DNA of 64,000 nt, from the NCBI GenBank assembly GCA_964503335.1, contig CAZCZZ010000012.1:9352-73351 (forward strand). The letters run 5' to 3'. The DNA is from CAZCZZ01 sp964503335 (lineage in GTDB: Bacteria > Verrucomicrobiota > Kiritimatiellia > CAIVKH01). Positions 8,020 through 17,072 of the stretch are shown here, piece after piece (position 1 is the first letter of the stretch; each line of letters opens with the position of its first letter). A model generated the notes under the pieces. That model was not told the DNA's origin. It ran no database searches and saw only the letters and a program-made list of their open reading frames with translations. Made by a program: the position numbers and the translations under genes.

Positions 8020-9282
8020 CTAGTCTTTCAGCAGGCTGACGCGGTAGATGCGCGTGTCGCCGGTCGTGGGAAGAGTGACTGAAGTCGTGGACGTGGTTGC
8101 TGTGAGGGAGCCTGCGTTGAACCAGGGGCCCGAGGGGCCTGTTTCCGAGTATTCCACCAGATACGTTGCGCGACGGAAGCTTTCAAACGTCAGCCGCAGG
8201 CCTTCCGATACGTTGATGGCCGTATCCTGTTGCACATCTGGAACCATGTTGCGGAAGCCGACGTTGGTGATGCCGTTCGGTTGCCGATAGGAACCAAGCC
8301 AGAAGGAGGCGTTGTTGGAGAGCGTGATGTCTCCGGCTGCGGTGTAACCGAATGGAAGGGTGATGTTCGTGGAAGCGCCCGCATTCCGCAATTCGATCCA
8401 GATTTCACTCGCGTCGGGCAGGTCGTTGATCGGGATGGCGAAGCTGCCGCTCGTCTGGCTTGTGTCGTACCAAAGCGCCTCGCCTCCGCCGTTCCACAAA
8501 TGGACCTCGACCTGGCCAACTCCCTCCCGCTCGTCGTACACCCCGTTCGTGTTGGCATCGAAGAAGATCGTGTCCGTGAAGAAGTGGTTCGAGGAGGTGC
8601 GGCCGAAATCCTCCACGTCGTAGTCGTACGTGCGGAAGAACGGGTTCACAAACGCGTTCGTGCGGAAGGTCCCGATCCCGATCTCGCGGGCCGTACTGTT
8701 CAACATGGCCTGCCGGTGTCCCCGGTCATCGATCGTTGCGTCCACGAAGAGCGCCGCATAGACGTTGCTCACGGGACGACCCTCGGCCGGATACGCGACG
8801 GAGTTTCCCCTGTCGCCGGACGCGATGTTCTCGTAGTAGCCCACGATCTGGTTTGTGTAGCCCTCAAACGCGTGGCGCTGCAGGGGTGTGCTGTTGCTGG
8901 GATAATAGGTGGAGGAGGGGCTCCCGTGCTGCAATGCACCGGTCACCGCCATGTCCTTTGCGTGCTTTGATGCGGCTGTATTCAACTTCGCGTTCGGTGC
9001 CAGGGGCTCCCGCGACGTCGTCCACGCGGCCCAGGCGTTGGTCGTAGACCCGAACGCGTTGACGTTCGTGTCCTCGCACACGTCGTAGTTCGGACTTCCG
9101 CCCGGATACGTGTTGGTGAGCAGTCGCAAGTCGGCTTCCCGCTCCGGGGCATAGCGCGCCCGGTTGATCGCCCAGCGCTGGTACTCCTCGCGGTCGCCCG
9201 GGACCCCGTCGCCGGTGTAAAGCGTGGCTGCGCCTGCTGGCACGGCGGCGAGAAGAAGAATGAGATGGGTGATACGCTTCAC
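8020..9282 (-). CDS. Secreted CAP (SCP/PR1-like) domain protein
   Basis: A 420-residue exported protein that begins with GTG and a signal peptide ending near GAAT. Residues about 30-215 form a CAP domain: HAKDMAVTG, YENIASG and GHRQAMLN carry the conserved His/Glu/His cavity residues. The C-terminal half contains a D-A-N-T-N-G-V-Y-D-E loop, beta-rich repeats and a C-terminal segment (ATYLVEYSETGPSGPW...) typical of secreted Verrucomicrobia/Planctomycetes proteins. Bacterial CAP proteins have been linked to envelope or matrix roles, but no reaction can be assigned. It is convergent with the ABC permease, nine bases away. Confidence 0.85.
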   Translation of the reverse strand: MKRITHLILLLAAVPAGAATLYTGDGVPGDREEYQRWAINRARYAPEREADLRLLTNTYPGGSPNYDVCEDTNVNAFGSTTNAWAAWTTSREPLAPNAKLNTAASKHAKDMAVTGALQHGSPSSTYYPSNSTPLQRHAFEGYTNQIVGYYENIASGDRGNSVAYPAEGRPVSNVYAALFVDATIDDRGHRQAMLNSTAREIGIGTFRTNAFVNPFFRTYDYDVEDFGRTSSNHFFTDTIFFDANTNGVYDEREGVGQVEVHLWNGGGEALWYDTSQTSGSFAIPINDLPDASEIWIELRNAGASTNITLPFGYTAAGDITLSNNASFWLGSYRQPNGITNVGFRNMVPDVQQDTAINVSEGLRLTFESFRRATYLVEYSETGPSGPWFNAGSLTATTSTTSVTLPTTGDTRIYRVSLLKD

Positions 9283-9365
9283 GCCGTGGATAAAGCAGCC
9301 GCCATACCAACTGCCAAGGTAAAGGAACTGTTGATTCAGTGCGTCGAATCGCGATGATCCGGGAT

Positions 9366-10268
9366 ATGGCGCGCATCCTGGTTTCCGGCCTGATCAACAT
9401 CGAAACGACTCTCCGGGTGGAGCAGTTCCCAATCCCTTACTTCCCCGTGACGTATCCGTTTCACGGCATTGGAAGCAGCGTATCCGGCGTCGGATACAAC
9501 GTAGCGAAGGCGCTGACCACGCTCGGCCACGATGTGCGATTTCTTTCGCTGGTGGGACAGGATGTCGCAGCGCTTCAGGTCCGTGAGGCGCTGCGAACCG
9601 ACGGGATCGACGACCGCTTCATCCTGTCCCCGCTGAAGCAGACGGCGCAGTCCGTCATTCTCTACGAACCGTCGGGCCGACGACAGATTCACGTGGACCT
9701 GAAGGACATCCAGGAGTGCATGCTGCCTCCAGCCGTTTTCGAAGAAGCGGCGGAGGCTTGCGACCTTGCCGTGCTGTGCAACATCAACTTTTCGCGCCCT
9801 CTTCTCCAAGCCGCGTTGAGTCGAGGTCTAACCGTGGCCACCGATGTCCATGCGCTGGCTTCCCTGGACGATGCCTATAACCGAGATTTCCTGGAATCCG
9901 CCGATATCCTCTTCATGAGCCACGAGAATCTTCCTGTCTCCGCAGGGGACATGGTGAAGTCGATCCTCAGCCGGTTTCGCGCTCGCATTGTCGTGATCGG
10001 ACAGGGTTCCGCCGGTGCACTCGTGGTCAGTCGTAGCCGGGGTGTGGCGCTGGTGCCTGCCGTTTCCGTGCGTCCGATCGTCAGCACCATCGGCGCGGGC
10101 GACGCCCTTTTCTCCGCCTTTATCCATGGACATGTGAACGGCTTGGATCCCGAAACTGCGCTCCGTCGCTCCGTCGTATTTGCCGCGTGGAAGATCGGGG
10201 AATCATCCGCGTCCCAAGGGTTTCTGGATGCCGCAGGGCTGGACGAGGCGTGTAAGGCGGGATGTTAG
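9366..10268 (+). CDS. PfkB-family carbohydrate kinase
   Basis: A roughly 300-residue sugar or nucleoside kinase. The N-terminal substrate site shows the family's G-x-G-x-N type motif (GSSVSGVGYNVAKAL), and the C-terminal signature reads TIGAGDALFSAFIHG, containing the catalytic Asp of GAGD. The usual Asp before T-x-GAGD is Ser here (VSTIGAGD), a small deviation. The start is uncertain: GTG 9339, ATG 9354 and ATG 9366 are all in frame; 9366 gives MARILVSG, which aligns with the first beta-strand of the family. The phosphorylated substrate cannot be predicted, and neighbours give no pathway. Confidence 0.88.
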   Translation: MARILVSGLINIETTLRVEQFPIPYFPVTYPFHGIGSSVSGVGYNVAKALTTLGHDVRFLSLVGQDVAALQVREALRTDGIDDRFILSPLKQTAQSVILYEPSGRRQIHVDLKDIQECMLPPAVFEEAAEACDLAVLCNINFSRPLLQAALSRGLTVATDVHALASLDDAYNRDFLESADILFMSHENLPVSAGDMVKSILSRFRARIVVIGQGSAGALVVSRSRGVALVPAVSVRPIVSTIGAGDALFSAFIHGHVNGLDPETALRRSVVFAAWKIGESSASQGFLDAAGLDEACKAGC

Positions 10269-10272
10269 TTTC

Positions 10273-10290
10273 TACGTAAGAACTTGCGTA
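10273..10290. terminator. Possible short hairpin after PfkB gene
   Basis: TACGTAAG and CTTGCGTA pair with one G-U wobble five bases after the stop codon. No T-tract follows, so terminator function is only possible. Confidence 0.3.
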
Positions 10291-10340
10291 TCAAGATGTA
10301 AGGTTGACGGAGCCCTGGTCGTGCGCTAGAGCTTCGGGGC

Positions 10341-11444
10341 ATGAGCGATCAGGTTCAGGCTTCGGCCGGTTCATCCCGCAATCGACTTTCACTGAAGATC
10401 GCCATGTCGGTCGTGACGGCCGGTTTCATGCTGGGGGTGTCCGAATTCGCGCTGCGCCTTCGCCCGCATCCGCACGACAACATCGTTCTCCACAAGCTTG
10501 AGGACAACCTCAAGAAGAACCATCTCGAGTCGTTCGCGCAATCGATCGTGAATGACGACGAGATCTTCTGGCGGCTGGCGCCAAACGTGCGATTCCCTGA
10601 CGATGCGCCCCATATCCGCGGCCTGGTCTCCAACGCCGCGGGACTGCGTGAAGACCACGAGATCCCGTTTGAGAAGCCCGGGGGCGAGGTGCGTGTGCTC
10701 TTCCTTGGCGATTCCTGCACCTTCGGGTTCGGTGTGCTGCACCACGAATCCATCGTGGAATGCACCGAGCGACTCCTGAACGCGCGATTTCCTGCCGTTC
10801 ACACGGAATGCATCAACGCGGGCGTGCCCGGCTACACGATCATGCAAGGATGGCGGTATTTCGAGCGGGCGGGCCTGAAGTATCAGCCGGACATCGTCAT
10901 ATCGTCCTTCGGCTGGAACGATGTGCGGGCCTGGTCCACGTTGAGCGACGTTGAGCGCTACGAGCGCTTCAAGAAGTCCACGCCGCCGGGCTGTCTGGCG
11001 CGCAGCGAGGTGTGCTGGAGCATCTGGCATCTGGTGGCCGGATATAAGAAGCCTCCGGAACAGGATCATCCCATCCCGCGCGTATCAACGGGTGAGACAG
11101 CGGAAATCCTGCAACGAATCAACACAGTAGCAAAGACCGTCGGCGCATCATTTCTTCCGATGGTGTGGCCGCTGCTCGACAACTTTACGAAGGGTGATCC
11201 TCTCTGGCTGAACGAATACCAGAAGGTCACGTATCGGTTTGGAAGCGAACAACTGACCTTTGGCTCACGTCGAGAACCCGCCGTGATCGACCTCATTCCC
11301 GCGATCCAAGAGGCCCTGAAGGTCCACTCGCTCACAAACCTTTTTATCGATGGCGTCCATACCCAGGCGCGGGCCAATGAGATCATTGCCGAAGAGATCA
11401 CACGGAAGATTGCCGCCTGGTATGAGGACCACACGCACAGTTGA
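10341..11444 (+). CDS. Membrane-anchored SGNH/GDSL-family hydrolase
   Basis: A 367-residue protein with one N-terminal helix (about residues 18-36), then an SGNH hydrolase domain. The nucleophile block is LGDSCTFGFG near residue 124, the Gly block GVPGYTIMQG, the Asn block SFGWNDVR and the C-terminal Asp/His block DGVHTQARAN. Such enzymes are esterases or acyl/acetyl hydrolases acting on polysaccharides or lipids outside the cytoplasm; the substrate cannot be predicted. It stands alone, convergent with the GH13 gene 17 bases downstream. Confidence 0.88.
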   Translation: MSDQVQASAGSSRNRLSLKIAMSVVTAGFMLGVSEFALRLRPHPHDNIVLHKLEDNLKKNHLESFAQSIVNDDEIFWRLAPNVRFPDDAPHIRGLVSNAAGLREDHEIPFEKPGGEVRVLFLGDSCTFGFGVLHHESIVECTERLLNARFPAVHTECINAGVPGYTIMQGWRYFERAGLKYQPDIVISSFGWNDVRAWSTLSDVERYERFKKSTPPGCLARSEVCWSIWHLVAGYKKPPEQDHPIPRVSTGETAEILQRINTVAKTVGASFLPMVWPLLDNFTKGDPLWLNEYQKVTYRFGSEQLTFGSRREPAVIDLIPAIQEALKVHSLTNLFIDGVHTQARANEIIAEEITRKIAAWYEDHTHS

Positions 11445-11461
11445 TCGCGCGGGATGGCAGT

Positions 11462-14311
11462 CTACGAACCATCCATGAGGATCATGGTGTGGAGCTCGGG
11501 GACCTTGATGCTGACTTGTTTGGGTCCTTGCACCACGGGGAACTTCGGCAGGCCCTTGAGGTCAATCTGCACGCCATCGCCGATGACCTTCCAAACGCCT
11601 GCGGGCAGGTTGATCGTGAAATTGTAGGCCTTGTCGGAAGCGTTTGCGAGCACGGCGAAGGCGTTGCCGGGATGTGTCCTGTCGCCGTTGACGAGGTAGC
11701 CGATGGTCTTCAGGTCCGGCGGCATCAGCCACTTGTAGTAGGACGAAGGCGGCGTTTCCCTGAGGCGGAAGGACCGGCCTTGCGGGCTCTGGCGCATGGC
11801 GATCAGGTCTCGGTAGTACTTCAGCGCGTCACCGGCGAGCGGGCGTTCACGGTCGGACCAGCGAAGCGCGTTCACGGCATCGCCCTTGTTATACGAGTTG
11901 TGAATGCCGTACTTGCTGCGCAGGAATTCCTGGCCTTCGGAGATCATCGGCATGCCGAGTGACGTGAAGAGGATCGTCGCGGCGAGCTTGTTCATGGAGA
12001 CATCGTACGGGTCGAGATACTTGCCGTTTTTGTCGGGGCGCAGGCAGAACTCGTCGGCGAGCGCCATGTCGTCGTGGCTTTCGAGGTAGTTGACGGTCTG
12101 CATCGGGTTGTCGGTCCAGATCTCGCCCGAGCCCATGATGGTCTTGCGCAACCAGTCGCGGTTCACGCGGCCCCGCGCAAAGTCCTTCGCGGCGTGGCGG
12201 AAGTCGTTGTTCCACGCGGACCAGCCCGTGCCCTTCAGCTCCTTTTTGTTCTCTCCGCGGAAGCTCCAGGGTTCCGAGATCAGGACGATGTTGGGATTCA
12301 CTTCCCGGCAGGCGTCGCGCACTTCGAGCATCGTCTTCATGTCGATCAACTCGCCGAGGTCAAAGCGGAACCCGTCCACGTGGAACTCCTTCGCCCAGTA
12401 CACGCAGGAATCCACGATCAGGCGTCGCATCATCGGCGCTTCCGAGCGCACGTCGTTTCCGCAGCCGCTGAAGTTGATGAAGGTGTAATCGGGCGCGAGG
12501 CGGAAGTGGTACTTCTTGTCGATGAGGTTGTAGATGTTCGGACCGCCGACGTGGTTGTAGACCACGTCGATGATGACGCCGAAGCCTTCGTTGTGCAGGT
12601 GGTTCACCATCTGCTTGAACTCGTAGTACTGCGAGCCCTTGGTGGGGGCACGGCCGTAGGATGCTTCCGGTGCGAAGTAGAACACGGGCGCATAGCCCCA
12701 GTTGTATTCGCGCACGCCGTTCTCGAATTCCTGCACGGGCATGAACTCGATCATGTTCACGCCGAGCGCCTTGAGGTGGTCGAGCCCGACGCCGGTCCCG
12801 GTGGTTGCGGCGAACCCTTCGTAGGTTCCGCGAAGGGGCGCCGGAATGGTGGACGAGGGGTGGATCGTAAAATTGCGGACGTGCGTCTCGTAGATCAGCA
12901 TGTCCTCGTGCGGGGGCGTCTTCCAATCCTGGTCGGTCCAGCCCGTGAACCACTGGTTGGTCACCGCCGGATCGATCACGATGCTGTTGTTGTGCGCATG
13001 GGCGACAGCGATGGCGTACGGGTCGCCCACCTGGGCGAACGGCATGAACGATTCCCCGTCGCCCTGCGGCCCGTCGATATTGAAGGAGTAGTAGCGGCCG
13101 GTATCGAGGCCGAGCAGGGTGATTTCCCATGTTCCGTCTGCGTCATCCTTCCACATGGCGTAACGCTCAACCGGTGTGAGCTTCTTGTACTCGGGGCTGC
13201 GGACCTCGAACTCGGGCTGGTTGAAGAGGCAGAGATGAACCGAAGTCGCGCGCGGCGAAAAGATCCTGTACGTCGTGGCTTTTTGTTTGTGGTCGAGGGT
13301 GACGCCGAGCGGCTTCTTCGAGGTCACGCTGTCCAGGGCCTTGCCGGGATGCAGGAGTTGTCGCGCCGTGCGTTCGGCGATGCCGTCCACGTGGGCGACG
13401 AAGTTGTTGGAGAGGTCGATGGGCTTGTCTGTCGTGATCTTGATCAAGCTGCACCCGGCCACGTTGGGTTCGATGTACAGGTTCCGGTTGCCCTTCTCGT
13501 CCTTCAGCGCGTTCTCCGCATTCGGCGGTTCGAGCCACTGGTTGCCGTTGACTACAAACTTGAACTTCCACTCGCTCTCCCATGGAGAAATGCGCAGGCC
13601 CTCAAACTGCGTGGCAAGCTCCCACACGTTGTCGTCGTCATCATCCTTCAGGAGCCACTGGCCGCGTTCGCCGCCATTGCCGCCCCAGCCGGCAAAGCTG
13701 CCGGCAACCGCCACCTGCGATTCGGGCGGGATGTCGAGGCCGTACACGCGTTCGTCGAAGAGGAAGCAGACCAGATCGCCGGCCATGGCATAGCCGCGCA
13801 GCGTGCCGGCCTGAGGGGAGGCGAACACGCGAGTCTCCTTCGTGGCGAGTTCGGGCTGGAACTTCACCTTCACGGCGTCGGGATTCCTGATCGCGTCGCG
13901 GGTGTAGACGTGGATCTCGTTGCGCGAGAAGAGGGTGGCATCGAGTATGACATCCGGCGGGCGCTCAAGCAGTCCCTGGTCGTTGATGTAGAAGATGCGG
14001 TTGTCACCCGGCTCCCATTCGCCATCGATGATGAACTTGAATTCCCATCGACCGGGTGCCGCTTTGATCGTACGCACATCGAGAACCCACTGGCCGTCTT
14101 TCTCTGTGAAGCGTGGGCGGGTCTGCCACTGGTTCCATGTGCCCGTGATCTCCACCATCTTCGCCCGACTGTCCTTATAGGTCATGTAGGGCGTCGGCTT
14201 CTCGCCGGGAACAATCCGGCGCACGGAGGAAAGCGGCTGCTCGTCGGCGTGCAGGGGCCACGCGGCGACGATGAGGCTGGCGATCAAAAGGATGGATCGT
14301 GTTGAAACCAT
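11462..14311 (-). CDS. Secreted GH13 alpha-glucan debranching enzyme (pullulanase-like) with two N-terminal glycogen-binding-type domains
   Basis: A 949-residue exported enzyme (signal peptide ending near PLHA). Two early beta-sandwich modules (about residues 50-105, ITGTWNQWQ; and 190-265, AVAGSFAGW) resemble CBM48/AMPK glycogen-binding domains. A third N-domain (THYRIFSPRA-like, about 330-430) is the CBM48 that precedes debranching enzymes. The catalytic barrel has all four GH13 regions: DVVYNH, GFRFDLG (nucleophile Asp about 651), LISEPW (acid/base Glu about 680) and ESHDD (Asp about 747). It should cleave alpha-1,6 bonds in extracellular glycogen, pullulan or starch. The cytoplasmic glycogen operon partners usual for GlgX are absent, fitting a scavenging role. 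Confidence 0.9.
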   Translation of the reverse strand: MVSTRSILLIASLIVAAWPLHADEQPLSSVRRIVPGEKPTPYMTYKDSRAKMVEITGTWNQWQTRPRFTEKDGQWVLDVRTIKAAPGRWEFKFIIDGEWEPGDNRIFYINDQGLLERPPDVILDATLFSRNEIHVYTRDAIRNPDAVKVKFQPELATKETRVFASPQAGTLRGYAMAGDLVCFLFDERVYGLDIPPESQVAVAGSFAGWGGNGGERGQWLLKDDDDDNVWELATQFEGLRISPWESEWKFKFVVNGNQWLEPPNAENALKDEKGNRNLYIEPNVAGCSLIKITTDKPIDLSNNFVAHVDGIAERTARQLLHPGKALDSVTSKKPLGVTLDHKQKATTYRIFSPRATSVHLCLFNQPEFEVRSPEYKKLTPVERYAMWKDDADGTWEITLLGLDTGRYYSFNIDGPQGDGESFMPFAQVGDPYAIAVAHAHNNSIVIDPAVTNQWFTGWTDQDWKTPPHEDMLIYETHVRNFTIHPSSTIPAPLRGTYEGFAATTGTGVGLDHLKALGVNMIEFMPVQEFENGVREYNWGYAPVFYFAPEASYGRAPTKGSQYYEFKQMVNHLHNEGFGVIIDVVYNHVGGPNIYNLIDKKYHFRLAPDYTFINFSGCGNDVRSEAPMMRRLIVDSCVYWAKEFHVDGFRFDLGELIDMKTMLEVRDACREVNPNIVLISEPWSFRGENKKELKGTGWSAWNNDFRHAAKDFARGRVNRDWLRKTIMGSGEIWTDNPMQTVNYLESHDDMALADEFCLRPDKNGKYLDPYDVSMNKLAATILFTSLGMPMISEGQEFLRSKYGIHNSYNKGDAVNALRWSDRERPLAGDALKYYRDLIAMRQSPQGRSFRLRETPPSSYYKWLMPPDLKTIGYLVNGDRTHPGNAFAVLANASDKAYNFTINLPAGVWKVIGDGVQIDLKGLPKFPVVQGPKQVSIKVPELHTMILMDGS

Positions 14312-14440
14312 GCGTCGATTCAGGTGTGTATTCGCCCCGGGAGCATCCGGGGATTCAACACGAATGGCGGAACCAGTTCAAGCAAAGGCGGACACTGTGC
14401 GGTCGATTGTCGAGGGCATCTTTGCCCGTGCTTGCACGGA

Positions 14441-15181
14441 TCAGGCGACGGCGTGCAGGCCGAGGCGATGCATGACCTGCGGCACGTCGGAGAGATCGTC
14501 GAAAACAATCTCCGCGCCCGTGGCGACGAGGTCGGCCCGCGTGTGCTTGCCTGTGGCGACGGCGACGGAGCGCGCGCCGATGGCTTCGGCTGCTGCGACA
14601 TCGGAAGGCGTGTCACCAATCAGGTATCGCGCGGTGAGCGATTGGCGTGCGGCAATCTTCTTGCGGGCCCGCTGCATCGCGAGGGCGGCGATCTGGGAGC
14701 GATCCGCGCATTCGTCGCCATACGCGCCGACGCTGAAGAAGTTGTCGAGGCCGGCCCACTCCAGTTTCAAGGCTGCGCAGGTCTGGATGTTTCCTGTGAC
14801 GAGTCCAAGCAGCACGCGCGAGTCCTGGCTCAGTTCCTCGAGCAGCTTTCGTACACCTGGATAGAGGCCCGGCTGCGTGTGGGCGAGTGTCGCTACGAGT
14901 TCCTTCGGAAGGTGATCGAAGAAGCGAAGCTGGTCTTCGCGGGTCAGGACCCTGCCGTTGTGGTGGAAAATCTTGCGCAGGACATCGAGGTCGGTCGCGC
15001 CGGAGAACTTGATGTAATCGAGGGAGTCGCGCCAGCCGTACAAGGCCTCCAGCGCCTGCGAAAAAGCCTGTCGACCCGCACCTTTGACGTCAAGCAACGT
15101 CCCGTCGATATCGAACAAAACTACCGTGATGAAGGCGGAATCCGCCACATCGACCCCCATATGCCGGCTGTCGTAAATCAC
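14441..15181 (-). CDS. HAD-family hydrolase, phosphoglycolate-phosphatase-like
   Basis: A 246-residue HAD phosphatase. Motif I is FDIDGTLLD (nucleophile and acid Asp), motif II is the Thr of VTGN, and motif IV is IGDTPSDVAAAEAIG; an alpha-helical cap lies between. Similar to Gph/PGP and pyrophosphatase PpaX. GTG 15181 is preferred because AAGGGGA lies about six bases upstream on the coding strand; ATG 15160 is an in-frame alternative. It is separated from the GH13 gene by about 130 bases with no recognisable gene. The substrate, a small phosphoester, is uncertain. Confidence 0.88.
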   Translation of the reverse strand: MIYDSRHMGVDVADSAFITVVLFDIDGTLLDVKGAGRQAFSQALEALYGWRDSLDYIKFSGATDLDVLRKIFHHNGRVLTREDQLRFFDHLPKELVATLAHTQPGLYPGVRKLLEELSQDSRVLLGLVTGNIQTCAALKLEWAGLDNFFSVGAYGDECADRSQIAALAMQRARKKIAARQSLTARYLIGDTPSDVAAAEAIGARSVAVATGKHTRADLVATGAEIVFDDLSDVPQVMHRLGLHAVA

Positions 15182-15387
15182 GCCAGTCCCCTTACTTGGT
15201 GAAACGTACAGCCCGATTACCTGCTAGTAGAGGATTTTTAGGGGCATGAGAAGCCGTTAAAGTGGTTTAATTTCACCTTCGGCGGGCAGTTCGGCGCCGG
15301 GGTGCTTGAGGTGAGGCGCAACAAGGTTCCGTTTCGCGTTGCAGCCAGCCCGGCCCGCACTACACTCGCGAGCTTTTTACGGCACCG

Positions 15388-16215
15388 ATGGCAACCTGGA
15401 TCACAGCAATCGCAAACCAGAAAGGCGGCGTGGGGAAGACCACGACCGCGGTGAACCTCGCCGCCTGCCTCGCAGAGGCGGGCAAGCGGGTCCTGCTGGT
15501 CGATCTCGATCCGCAGGCGAATGCGACGAGCGGGCTCGGACTCCGCAAGACGCCGGGCGCGAGCCTGTACCGGTCGCTCGTGGGCGGCGAGCCCGCCGCG
15601 TCGTTCATCCAGCCCACGACCGTGCCCGGCCTCATGATCATCCCGTCCGAAATCGACCTCGCCGGCTGCGAGATCGAAATCGCACGCGCGGAGAATTACC
15701 TCCACCGCCTGCGCGGCACCCTGGCACCGGTGCGCGACACGGGTCAGTTCGATTTCATAATCCTCGATTGCTCGCCTTCGCTCGGCATCCTGACGATGAA
15801 TGTGCTCGCCGCGGCGGACTCGGTCGTGATTCCGCTCCAGTGCGAATACTACGCGCTCGAGGGCCTCACGGTGATGACGAAGCTGATCGACCAGCTTCGC
15901 ACGAGCGGGACGAATCCAGGACTGCACCTCGAAGGCATCGTGATGACGATGTACGATATGCGGACGAATCTCTCGCAGCAGGTCGTGCAGGAAGTCATCG
16001 GACACTTCGGCGAGAGGGTGTACGAGACGGTCGTACCGCGAAACATTCGACTCAGCGAAGCGCCGAGCTTCGGTCAGCCGATCATCCAGTACAATGCCAC
16101 CTGCAGCGGTGCCGCCGCATATCGCCAGCTCGCCCGCGAATTCATCGGCCGCCGCGCAGATGCGGACGAGATGGCGCAACCCGAATCGGTGTCCCTCGAA
16201 GCGACGCAGGAATAA
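15388..16215 (+). CDS. parA: ParA/Soj-family ATPase
   Basis: A 275-residue deviant-Walker ATPase. The P-loop KGGVGKTT at residues 12-19 has the signature first Lys, Walker A' is VDLDPQAN, Walker B FIILDCSPS, and the C-terminal RNIRLSEAPSFG is typical of chromosomal Soj proteins. ParA proteins form ATP-dependent dimers on DNA and are released by the N-terminal peptide of ParB. A normal chromosomal parA is followed by parB. Here, five bases downstream, lies an OmpA-domain membrane protein with a ParB-like N-terminus, so this copy may position an envelope complex rather than, or in addition to, segregating DNA. Confidence 0.93.
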   Translation: MATWITAIANQKGGVGKTTTAVNLAACLAEAGKRVLLVDLDPQANATSGLGLRKTPGASLYRSLVGGEPAASFIQPTTVPGLMIIPSEIDLAGCEIEIARAENYLHRLRGTLAPVRDTGQFDFIILDCSPSLGILTMNVLAAADSVVIPLQCEYYALEGLTVMTKLIDQLRTSGTNPGLHLEGIVMTMYDMRTNLSQQVVQEVIGHFGERVYETVVPRNIRLSEAPSFGQPIIQYNATCSGAAAYRQLAREFIGRRADADEMAQPESVSLEATQE

Positions 16216-16220
16216 TTCTC

Positions 16221-17054
16221 ATGGCAAACGGACAACGCAATCTCGGACGCGGCCTCGGGGACCTGATCGAGGAAGTCTCAGCGGTGAAGGCGATTCAAAC
16301 GCCGCCGGCCCCCGCAGCGGACGTCCAGCCTCGGCCTCCGGCCGTGGTGCAGGAAGAAGCGCCCGCACCGGCTCCCGTCGCTTCGCCCAAGCCGAAGACC
16401 GCGCGCTGGCCCTTCGCGGTGCTGGCGGTGGTGATCCTGTGCTGGATTGTCACCTATGCGATACAGTCCGTGCGGCAGAAGGAACTGGCGCAAGCCGCCT
16501 CCTTCAGCGAGCAGCGCGTGTTGGACCTGGAGGCGCAGCTCACGCAACAGGCGCGCGCAGCGACGATTGAGGAAGCCCCGCCCGTGGCGCCGGTGGCTGT
16601 GGCGGTGGAGACGGATCCCGAGGACGGTTCCCTCGCGTGGGCTTCTTTGATCAAGGTGACAGGTGTGAAGACCGAACAGCGCGAAGGCTTTGTGCGCTTT
16701 GTGCTGGAGACAGCGGCTTTTGCCTATCGCACCGAAATGGCAGCCGACGCGGAGGAGCCGCTGAAGCAGCTCGCGTCTGCGATCGTTCCGCACGCAGGCG
16801 CGTGCGAGGTGGTTGTCGTGGGCCATACGGACAGCGACCCGGTTCGCGCGGGCGGACCCTACCACGACAACCTCGACCTGGCCCTGCGCCGCGCGACCGT
16901 GGCGACGGACTTTCTCCGGCGCGTGGGCGGCCTTCCCGCCGACAGCCTGCAGGCCCGTGCGGCAGATGAGGCAGGCGCGCCTTATCCGAATGACACCCCG
17001 GCGAACAAGGTGCTCAATCGAACGGTGACGATTGAGATTCATCCGAAGCGCTGA
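16221..17054 (+). CDS. Membrane-anchored OmpA-domain protein with ParB-like N-terminal ParA-interaction motif
   Basis: A 277-residue protein. Residues 7-16 read NLGRGLGDLI, closely matching the LGRGL-x-x-LI box at the N-terminus of ParB, which contacts ParA and stimulates its ATPase. A Pro/Ala-rich linker (about 28-60), one transmembrane helix (about 62-81), a short probable coiled coil (about 82-110) and a C-terminal OmpA-like peptidoglycan-binding domain (about 165-275, with VGHTDSDP, N-x-x-L-A-L-R-R-A and NRTVTIEI) follow. The cytoplasmic N-terminus would meet ParA while the periplasmic domain grips the wall. The motif and architecture are seen directly; the role is inference. No DNA-binding ParB core is present. 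Confidence 0.88.
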   Translation: MANGQRNLGRGLGDLIEEVSAVKAIQTPPAPAADVQPRPPAVVQEEAPAPAPVASPKPKTARWPFAVLAVVILCWIVTYAIQSVRQKELAQAASFSEQRVLDLEAQLTQQARAATIEEAPPVAPVAVAVETDPEDGSLAWASLIKVTGVKTEQREGFVRFVLETAAFAYRTEMAADAEEPLKQLASAIVPHAGACEVVVVGHTDSDPVRAGGPYHDNLDLALRRATVATDFLRRVGGLPADSLQARAADEAGAPYPNDTPANKVLNRTVTIEIHPKR

Positions 17055-17072
17055 TCGAGGTATGGTATCGGC

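Noticed and set aside
12074..14305. 743-codon open frame on the plus strand opposite the GH13 gene
   Set aside because: It is the antisense shadow of the GH13 coding sequence; GC-rich codon use keeps the opposite frame open. The residues are low in complexity and show no domain.
15182..15387. Possible gene remnant between HAD phosphatase and parA
   Set aside because: A short plus-strand stretch reads like protein (WFNFTFGGQFGAG) but has no start codon or ribosome site, and no homologue is recognisable.
15388..16215. Plasmid partition locus or integrated plasmid
   Set aside because: The ParA is of the chromosomal Soj type, no replication gene or parS-like site is visible and the neighbours are envelope genes.
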